Shown: positions 57,198 through 64,000 of the stretch, in pieces | Numbering within the stretch: the stretch's first letter is position 1 | Layout: each line of letters begins with the position of its first letter | Assembly: GCA_020912385.1 (NCBI GenBank) | Contig: CP087212.1 | Span: 1,240,001 to 1,304,000 of the forward strand | From: Neofusicoccum parvum | Taxonomy: Eukaryota > Ascomycota > Dothideomycetes > Botryosphaeriales > Botryosphaeriaceae | Direction: 5' to 3' | DNA: 64,000 nt | Translations under genes and position numbers: made by a program | Notes under the pieces: generated by a model | What the model saw: only the letters and a program-made list of their open reading frames with translations | Told to the model about the DNA's origin: nothing | Databases searched by the model: none

Positions 57198-58710
57198 ATG
57201 CCGCCGGCCAAGACTGCCACCGAGCTACCTCCATACGAGTATCCTCCGGAAACTCAAGAGCACTGTAGCAACTCAATCGCTCCCCTTTTCATTGGAATTC
57301 GGAGCGTCTAACGTCCTTTAGTGGATTGGGCGGATCTTGAAGCTCTTGACATCTCAAAGCTTGATCACCCTGGCGGCAAGAAAGAGCTTGCAGAGCAAGT
57401 TCTCAGCTTCATCAACAAGAACGGTAAGTATTACTTGCAGGATAAACGCACCACTACGAATTCTTCCAACACAATTCAGGATTCTTCTACGTAACCGGTC
57501 ACGGATTCACCGACGAAGAGGTCAGGCGCCAGTACGCCATCGCGAAAGCAGTGTTCGAGCTACCGCTGGAAGAGAAGTTGAAGTACATCTGCGACACGGC
57601 CAAAGGAGACTTCCGCGGCTACAAGCCTCAATCAACGGGCAAGCTTTCAGCTCGCGACAACGACGAGCGCTACAACATCCCGAAGTTCACGCCGGAGCAC
57701 GAGCGGCCGCACCCGCAGATCATCAACGACCACATCGAGGAGATCAAGAACTTCTCCCTGGTACCGCACACACCAATGGCCAAGCCAGCATCACGCTGAC
57801 ACTCCCACCCAGAAAATCCACAACGACCTCCTCCTCCCCCTCCTCCGCCTCTTCGCCCACGTCCTCGAAATCGACGAGGATCACTTCGTCCAGCGCCACC
57901 GCTACGACGCCCGCGGCCTCGAATACCTCCGCTACATGCAGTGCGCGCCGCCCCTCCCCCCTCCACCCCACCCCACCGCTCACTACCACCACTTAGATAC
58001 CACCCCCGCCCCGCCGCGGCCGACGCCGCCGTCAACAACATCTGGGCGCGCGGCCACACCGACTACAACACGCTCACCTTCCTCTTCCACCAGCCGATCG
58101 CCGGTCTGCAAGTGCAGACGCCAGGCGGAACGTGGAAGCACGTGCGGTCGCCGCGGGACGCGGTGATCGTCAACATCGCGGACGCGCTCGAGTTCCTGAG
58201 CGCGGGCTACCTGCGGTCGACGGTGCACCGGGTGGTGCGGCCGCCGGGCGACCAGTCCCAGACGCCGCGGCTGAGCCTGATCTACTTCGCCCGGCCCGAG
58301 GCTGACGTCGTGCTGCGGCCGGTCAGGAGCGGGCTGCTCGAGAGGCTGGGGTTGCAGGGCGGGGAGGCGGGGGGGTTCGAGGAGGAGGTTACTGCTGAAG
58401 GTGAGTGTGTGCTTTTTTCGTCGGCGGCGGCGACGGCGGCGTCGTCGTCGTCGTCGTCACTGCGTTTTTTTTTTTTCCGCTCTTTTTTTTGGTTTGAGAA
58501 GTACAAGGTGGGATTGAGGCCACCAATCGTGGCACCGATGTCGGTTATCACAGGGGAAATGCATATGGAGTATAACGGACTGCTGATCGTTCCGGCTTGG
58601 CAGAGTGGGCGAGGGCGCGTATTGCGAAAGATCACAGATTCCGGGTGGGGCTGGTGGACCGGCCCGAGAAGGAAATTATTGCCGGCGTGAGCCAGAAATT
58701 CTACGATTGA
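57198..58710 (+). CDS. 2-oxoglutarate/Fe(II) oxygenase, isopenicillin N synthase-like, 362 aa
   Basis: Six exons (57198-57264, 57322-57423, 57480-57760, 57813-57940, 57997-58400, 58604-58710) join in phase. The N-terminal DIOX_N part contains GFFYVTGHGF and KGDFRGYKP. The iron ligands fit GHTDYNTLT (H213, D215) and VHRVV (H270), and R284 in RLSL would bind 2-oxoglutarate. The short sixth exon gives the typical C-terminal EWARARIAKD. These enzymes hydroxylate, desaturate or cyclise small molecules in the cytosol. It lies between a housekeeping elongase and a divergent-side FAD monooxygenase, and may belong to a secondary metabolite group with the isocyanide synthase at the right edge (inference). 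The 203-base fifth intron contains GGC/GTC repeats and a poly-T run. Confidence 0.88.
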
Positions 58711-58940
58711 TGGTGGAGCTTTCGGTCGGGAGTTGGAGAGGGGACGCTCGGCAGTTGGGAGGTGTCGAGAGTCATGGAGATTATTCATGCTGATACTCGG
58801 ACGTGGTACGACGGTCCGAGTACGAGGGCGCAGGATCATAGCACCGTTATCGCGGGAGACTGCAGTTGGGATATTTACGAGGAGCTTGAGGAAGGTGAAG
58901 AGACTTTTATGTACATGGGGTATCGACTGGTTCTTTTCTC
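58711..58940. other. Short convergent intergenic region
   Basis: 3' flanks of the oxygenase (+) and the FAD monooxygenase (-). No gene is supported. Confidence 0.4.
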
Positions 58941-60772
58941 CTACTGGCCAAACACCCTCTCGAAGTATCCGCGCACGTCACTGCCGGCGTAGCCAGTGTA
59001 CATGTCTGGCCGAATCACGACAAAGTCGGCGTCGCCTGTGTCGACTGGCTTGTCGTTTGTGACGCCCACGTTGCTAAGCTTCGCGAACGTCTGCGTCGCC
59101 TCAGCGCTGGCTGCAGATTTGCCCGACACGTCCCACGTCTCCACCCATTCCGCCCACGGCGCCGAGGGTGCGCTCCATGCGGCACCGCGAAGCGAGAGCA
59201 CCAGGAACTTGCCGTATGACCTGACGGCGTACAGCCGCTTGCCCTCGACGTCGCTCGCGTCAGCGTGGAGGTAGACGTCCGGAGCGCGGTGGCCGGGCAC
59301 GAAGATTCCCGCCGGCGAGCCTTGCACCACAGCCGTGTTGTCCTCGTACGTAACTCCCATACCTGGCACCTCCGCGTCAGCAACGTCGTCTGCCAGGGCC
59401 CACGGCTCTCAAACTTACCGGTGATGTAGTTCGCGTTCTTCTCGATCAGGTCGACGTACTCGGTCGCCGTCTTGACGGTGCTCCGCACCAGCTTCGCCGC
59501 CACGTCGATGACGCCCTTCGCCGTGGCCAGCCGCTCGTCCTCGTAGCTCTGCAGCACGTGGTGCCAGCCGCCCTTGACGGCCAGCGCCAGGCGCCAGGCC
59601 AGGGCGAAGGCGTCGGCCTGGCCGGTGTTGAGGCCCTGGCCGCCGTTGACGGCGTGGATGTGCGCCGCGTCGCCCGCCAGCACGATGCGCTGCTTGGGCG
59701 AGAAGTAGGTGCGCGCCACGCGCTCCTTGATCTCGAAGATGCTGAACCACTCGGTGCGCTTGAACTCCACGCGGTGCGGCGCCAGGAACTTGCGGATCTC
59801 GTCCTCGATGCGCGCCTGGTCCGCCCGCGAGTTGTCCTCCAGCAGCGTGTAGAACCGCGCCATGCCGCGCTCCCTGTCTCTGTTGGTCAATCATCCCACC
59901 GGATGCGGGGGGCGGGGGGGCGTCTGCGGGATCGGCCCGGACTCACCTGGGGATCCAGGAGATGCGCGCCTGGCCGTCGACCTGGAACGTGATGATCTCC
60001 GGGCAGCACGGGAAGTCGGTGTCGATGAAGGTGTCCAGGACGTGCCAGTTCATGTTGGGCTTGTCGCCCTCGAACGGGATGTCCAGCGCGTTGCGCACCA
60101 TCGACCGCGCTCCGTCCGCGCCCACGGCGTACTTGCTGACCACCACCTTGTCCGCGAACGTGGTCCGCACGAAGTCCTCGCCGTTGACGGTGCACTCCTC
60201 GATGCTGAGCGCCTCGTGGCTGTGGTGGCAGGGGACGTCCAGCATCGACAGCATGGCGGCCTCGACATCGGATTGCCCGATCATGAGGAAGTTGGGCCGG
60301 AAGCAGTTCTGCAGCGAGACCCACCACTTGTTCTGCCGGGACACGAAGTTGCCGTCCGAGAAGGTCGAGCTGGCTGGATGCGCTTTTAGCGTGCTGGCCG
60401 CGGTTCTGGGGGAGAGCTGTCCTCACTGTTGCACTTCAGGCCTTTCGGCTCCAGCTTGTCCAGCACTCCAACCACCTCCAGTGTCTGCTGGCTCCTTGCG
60501 TTGAGCGCATCTGCGCGGCCGACGGGTAGTGAGGTGGGTGCCTTGTCTGCAGAGTTGCTGTGAGAAGGGGCCTCAGAACGCAGGAATTGCCGGCGGGCTC
60601 ACCTGCAATGAACACCGAGAGACCTAATTGGCGGGCGAGAAGAGCAATGGTGAGGCCAGTGGGGCCGGCTGGAGGAGTGGAGGATCAGTGAATGCTGCTC
60701 GTTTGCTGTTGACCGGGCGCGCTGCTCACCCCCCACGATGGTCAGATCAGTGTGCACTTCCTTCACAGCCAT
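58941..60772 (-). CDS. FAD-dependent monooxygenase, phenol-hydroxylase-like, 500 aa
   Basis: Six exons on the minus strand (60772-60730, 60668-60603, 60510-60427, 60373-59947, 59879-59419, 59362-58941) join in phase. The dinucleotide-binding turn VGAGPTG (13-19) is formed across the first intron. DALNARSQQTLEVVG is the second family block. LAGDAAHIHAVNGGQGLNTG (from residue 274, with G276-D277) binds the FAD ribityl chain. A thioredoxin-like C-terminal domain of about 120 residues follows, as in phenol 2-monooxygenase-type enzymes but shorter. It should hydroxylate an aromatic or other small substrate using NAD(P)H and O2. The start is the ATG nearest to the Rossmann motif; the frame runs 45 codons further upstream without support. 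Confidence 0.87.
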
Positions 60773-62589
60773 TGCGGTGGTTCCTGCTGCTTCCAGAGAT
60801 GCACGAATGGAGTCGGCGGCGGACAATGAAGATAAAAAGAGAGGCAGAGCTGCAGACGGTGACGTGGGGCGCGGGCCAGATATTGCTGGAACAGGGCAAG
60901 CAGGCAAACTCCGCGCGAGAGCAGACCATTACCGGGCGTCGCACTGCCCGCCGTCGCCAGACAGCCGCGCAAGATCGCCGCTCAGCCCATCACTTCACGT
61001 CGGACGCGGCCGACCAAGGCTGGCCCTGGGCATCGGCGGCGGCAGCGGCAAGCAGTGAAGCCGGAGTCTGGGCCACCCCCAGCGGGCCGGGTGAAACGGC
61101 GGCAGGGCTCGTGTTCGCTTGCGAGTGCCTGGACAGAGGCGATTCTCCGCGCCGCGCTCCACGGCCGGGGCAAGCTCGGTGGCGGGCCCCGGACAGGCTG
61201 AAGAGCCTTCTGCCTTCTCCACGAGCTGCGCGGAATCGCGCCGCGCGCCCATTTCTCAGCCACTCAGACGCCAATCTGCGTTACGGCACGAACCGATAGC
61301 TGCCGCCGATGCGGATCGCCAAGCGGCCGACAGAGCCCCATGGAGCCAGCAGCGATGGGGCGATCAGCCGATCATATGGTGAGGCCGCCGCCCGGGCTCG
61401 CAGCAGCGGCTCAAGCTTTTGTCAAGAATTTTCTGGCCGCCGCGCGCGCGCCCGCCAGGCACGTGGGCGTCGCCGCCGGCCGCAGCGCGCGATGGCCGCG
61501 GCTCCGCGGTGGATCAGCCCTACGGGCGCGGCGGCGAGGATGGCCTCGCGCGCGACACGAGGGCTAAGGATGCATAAGGTAGGCGGGTAAGCATAAACCG
61601 TCGTCTGCCCGGTTGCGTTGCCGTTTCGGGGCGCCAAACGACCTTCTCCTTCGGGCGCGACCTGCAAACCCGTCGCCACGCTCCCCTTTTTCTCGGCACG
61701 TCTAGCTCTCAACTCGGGTTCGTGCCGAAGGCCAAGACGTCGCAGTCGCCGTTCCCTGATTTCTGGTGTGTGTCCCGTCGCCGCTGGCACGCTGGGCCCC
61801 GCGCCCCGCCGCCGAGTCATGCTCGAAGGGGATGCACATCACGGCTTGCGTAAAGCGCCCGGGGTGCCTGAGCCGCCTCCGGTCCTACTGGGGCCAATCG
61901 CGGCCGGCCCGTCGTTGAATCTGGAAGGTTTCTCTTGCGGCCGCGCTGGTGTGGGGCATCGCTGATCGCCCTGGTCCTGCGTGCTGGTGCAACCTATTTC
62001 GACTGCGCTGCGGACGTAAACCCTCGGCTAGCACGGCAGTTCCAGGGCAACCGCCCGGCACTAGGCCTCAGATCATATCAGATTCGACGGTCTGCAGTGG
62101 CAGTCGCCGACGGTCGTCGGTTCACTGCGGGGCGGAACGTTTGCGCTGGGCCAGCTCTGCCTGGTGCTTGATTAGAAGAGCCCCCGATCATGCGAGCTGC
62201 CCATTACGGGAACCTCACGCGGCATGGGCAGGAACACGCGTGAGCGCTGCCGGGTGCCTGTGACGGCGGGTGCCGATAGGGGCGGTCCGCTCGCCGAGGT
62301 CGAACGGTGTTGGCAAGAGGCGTAGGTAAGAGATTTCGACAAGTGCCGCACCAGACGAGGATTTTCGTCATGTCTCAACCCTCTGGGCGGCGATAAATAT
62401 CGTGTATGAAATGAGCGTGGTGCCCGCATGAAGTTCCAAGAGCCCAGCACTTAAATACTCCGAACTGACGGCGCGAGAGCTTGTCGTCCCGCCATCCTTC
62501 GCTTCTCGAGGACCCTCTTTTACCCTTGAATACCCGTCCCGCAGGACAATTCCCTCATACCTTCTCACCACGGTTATACTCGCGCGAAC
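60773..62589. other. Divergent intergenic region, 1.8 kb
   Basis: Between the FAD monooxygenase (-) and the isocyanide synthase (+). The sequence is GC-rich from 60.8 to 62.1 kb and yields many overlapping open frames by composition. None has a recognisable motif. Both promoters should lie here. Confidence 0.45.
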
Positions 62590-64000
62590 ATGTCAGTCCA
62601 CGCAGTGGCAGCCTCCCAGCGCTCGCTCGCCCAGATCGCCGACGATGTCCTCACCGTCATCGAGTCATATCGTCTGAGAGCATCGCCATTCGACCCCAAG
62701 ATCATTCCGCAGGCCAGGGATACCTTCCTTCCCATCATCCAGAGAGCGGTCGAGAGGCAGGAGCCAATCTCGCTCACGCTTCCTGCTTTCCCCTTCAAGT
62801 CGCCCAACACCGAGGACAAGGTCCTGGGTGTGCTGCCGGACAAGGCAGAAGAAGTGTCTCTCAAGCACCTCCAAGGATTCTGCGACAACATCAAGGACAC
62901 CTATGCGCCTGGAGCAGAGCTCACCATCGTTTCAGATGGAATTGTATATAGCGGTAAGCAAGTGAGCTCACCTGTGTCAACCATAGCCACTGACACTCTT
63001 CCTAGATCTTCTCGGGGTTTCAGACTCCACCGTGTGGGAGTATGGCGAGCGTCTTCGCCAGATGGCCATTGAGCTGGACTGCACTTCCGTTCACTTCGCT
63101 CGTCTCTCCATGATGCCCTCACTAAAGGGCAAGCTGCCGGCTGATCTGCTGGACTACGCTGATACGGCCAGCTATGAGAAAGTTGCGCCCATGGTTCGTG
63201 ATCAACTAGTGGCGACTTTCAGCGACAGGGACTACGACGTCAACAAGCACATTGCCGCAGACGAGAGCGTCAAGGCCACTTACATGGGATACCTGAAGTA
63301 CCTGTCCCGCGACCTGCGGAAACCCGGAGAACATTCAGGGGAAGCATCAGATTCCTCTGGCGCCTCCAACTACTCGGGCTCATCAGACAGCGACGCCTCC
63401 GCCGGAAGCCGCAAGGCTTTCAAGAGGAAGGTGTCCAAGGTCTCCAAGCAGATGATCGCCCGCGGCAAGGTACGTGCAGACCCTCTCTCTTCGCACCACC
63501 GCTCACGCTCACCATCGCACAGTGCTACGCTGCCTGCGTCAAAGAGTCGTTCCCCGACTCGGTGCGGCTCTCGATCCACGCGGCCAACTCGGCCACCAAG
63601 ATCCCCATCACCGTCCTCCCCAACGCCCACTCCAAGCCCATCACGCCCTGGCACTCGGTCATGACGTGCCGGCTCGACGGCTCGTTCATCCCGCTCACGC
63701 GCCGCGAAGCCGCCGACACGCCTTCGCTCGAGCCCATCAGCAAGAACGGCCAGCTCTGGTGCTACCGCGAGAAGTCGCCGCTCTACTCGGCCTGGCCGGC
63801 CACGGTCTCGCTCGACCACATGTACCCGATGGGCCTCCTCATCACCTTCCCGACCGGCACGCCCTTCTCGGCGGCGGACATGCAGACGGTGCGCGCGCTG
63901 TCGGAGCACAACTCGCCGGTGGTGCTGCGCAACCTGGAGGGCACGACGGACCGGGCGGCGTTCCTGGCCAAGGGGCGCGAGATGGGCACGATCATGAAGT
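62590..64000 (+). CDS. Isocyanide synthase, DIT1/PvcA family (partial, runs off the window)
   Basis: Exons 62590-62953, 63006-63469 and 63523 onward join in phase; the window end cuts the third. The first part shows LPAFPFKSPNTEDKVLG and LPDKAEEVSLKHLQGFC, then ELTIVSDGIVYSDLLGVSDSTVWEYGE, the core of the pyoverdine/dityrosine (DIT1_PvcA) family. After a Ser/Asp-rich and then basic stretch (about 225-275, SGSSDSDASAGSR, KAFKRKVSKVSKQMIARGK) the second part has SFPDSVRLSIHAAN and TPWHSVM. Characterised members replace the amino group of Tyr or Trp by an isonitrile, using ribulose-5-phosphate as carbon source. Fungal members sit in secondary metabolite clusters and may carry fused domains; whether this one does cannot be seen. 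Upstream lie a 2OG oxygenase and an FAD monooxygenase. Confidence 0.85.

Noticed and set aside
60628..62263. Several 85-220 codon frames upstream of the isocyanide synthase
   Set aside because: Arg/Ala/Pro-rich translations in all frames, typical of GC-rich noncoding DNA. One overlaps the real monooxygenase exons on the other strand.

Overview
The window is nuclear DNA from a filamentous ascomycete (Pezizomycotina). Genes are split by 45-100 nt introns with GT..AG ends and CTRAY-type branch sites. The gene set is typical of such fungi: Zn2Cys6 regulator, MFS sugar porter, GH3 and GH127 enzymes, a bifunctional terpene synthase, cytochromes P450 and small secreted Cys-rich proteins. I rebuilt exon structures by hand and checked reading phase across every junction. 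One gene, the P450 at 40649-42495, does not close in phase.

0-23 kb is mostly scattered single genes: an SDR, an Spt10-like GNAT protein with an integrase-type H2C2 zinc finger, a complete ferric reductase, an F-box-like protein, an alpha/beta-barrel protein, a secreted phospholipase A2, a secreted unknown protein, a short acidic protein, a Cys-rich secreted protein with hydrophobin-like Cys order, a membrane desaturase-fold protein, a GH127 arabinofuranosidase-type enzyme and a coiled-coil protein.

23.8-34.9 kb reads as one sugar or glycoside catabolic cluster: GH3 beta-glucosidase without signal peptide, zinc alcohol dehydrogenase, Zn2Cys6 regulator, RidA-family protein and MFS sugar transporter. 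Every promoter region in it carries a palindromic CGG-N10/11-CCG type site with a shared AATT-rich core, so a small regulon driven by the resident regulator is likely.

35-40.6 kb holds one small secreted protein related to fungal calcium-binding proteins, then about 4.6 kb without genes, including an AT-rich, probably RIP-damaged island near 38.4-39.5 kb.

40.6-51.1 kb is a terpenoid biosynthetic cluster: P450 (possibly frame-broken), a chimeric class I terpene cyclase plus prenyltransferase, a secreted-type berberine-bridge-like FAD oxidase, a membrane acyltransferase of the wax-synthase/MBOAT type, and a second intact P450. The likely route is linear polyprenyl diphosphate, cyclic di- or sesterterpene, oxidation, then acylation. 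No regulator or transporter lies inside it.

Just after it sits a 557 bp MITE-like element with 66 bp inverted ends and an 8 bp target duplication (51240-51796). After another gene-poor stretch come an ELO fatty acid elongase, an isopenicillin-N-synthase-type 2-oxoglutarate oxygenase, an aromatic-hydroxylase-type FAD monooxygenase, and, running off the right edge, a DIT1/PvcA isocyanide synthase. The last three may begin a second biosynthetic cluster.
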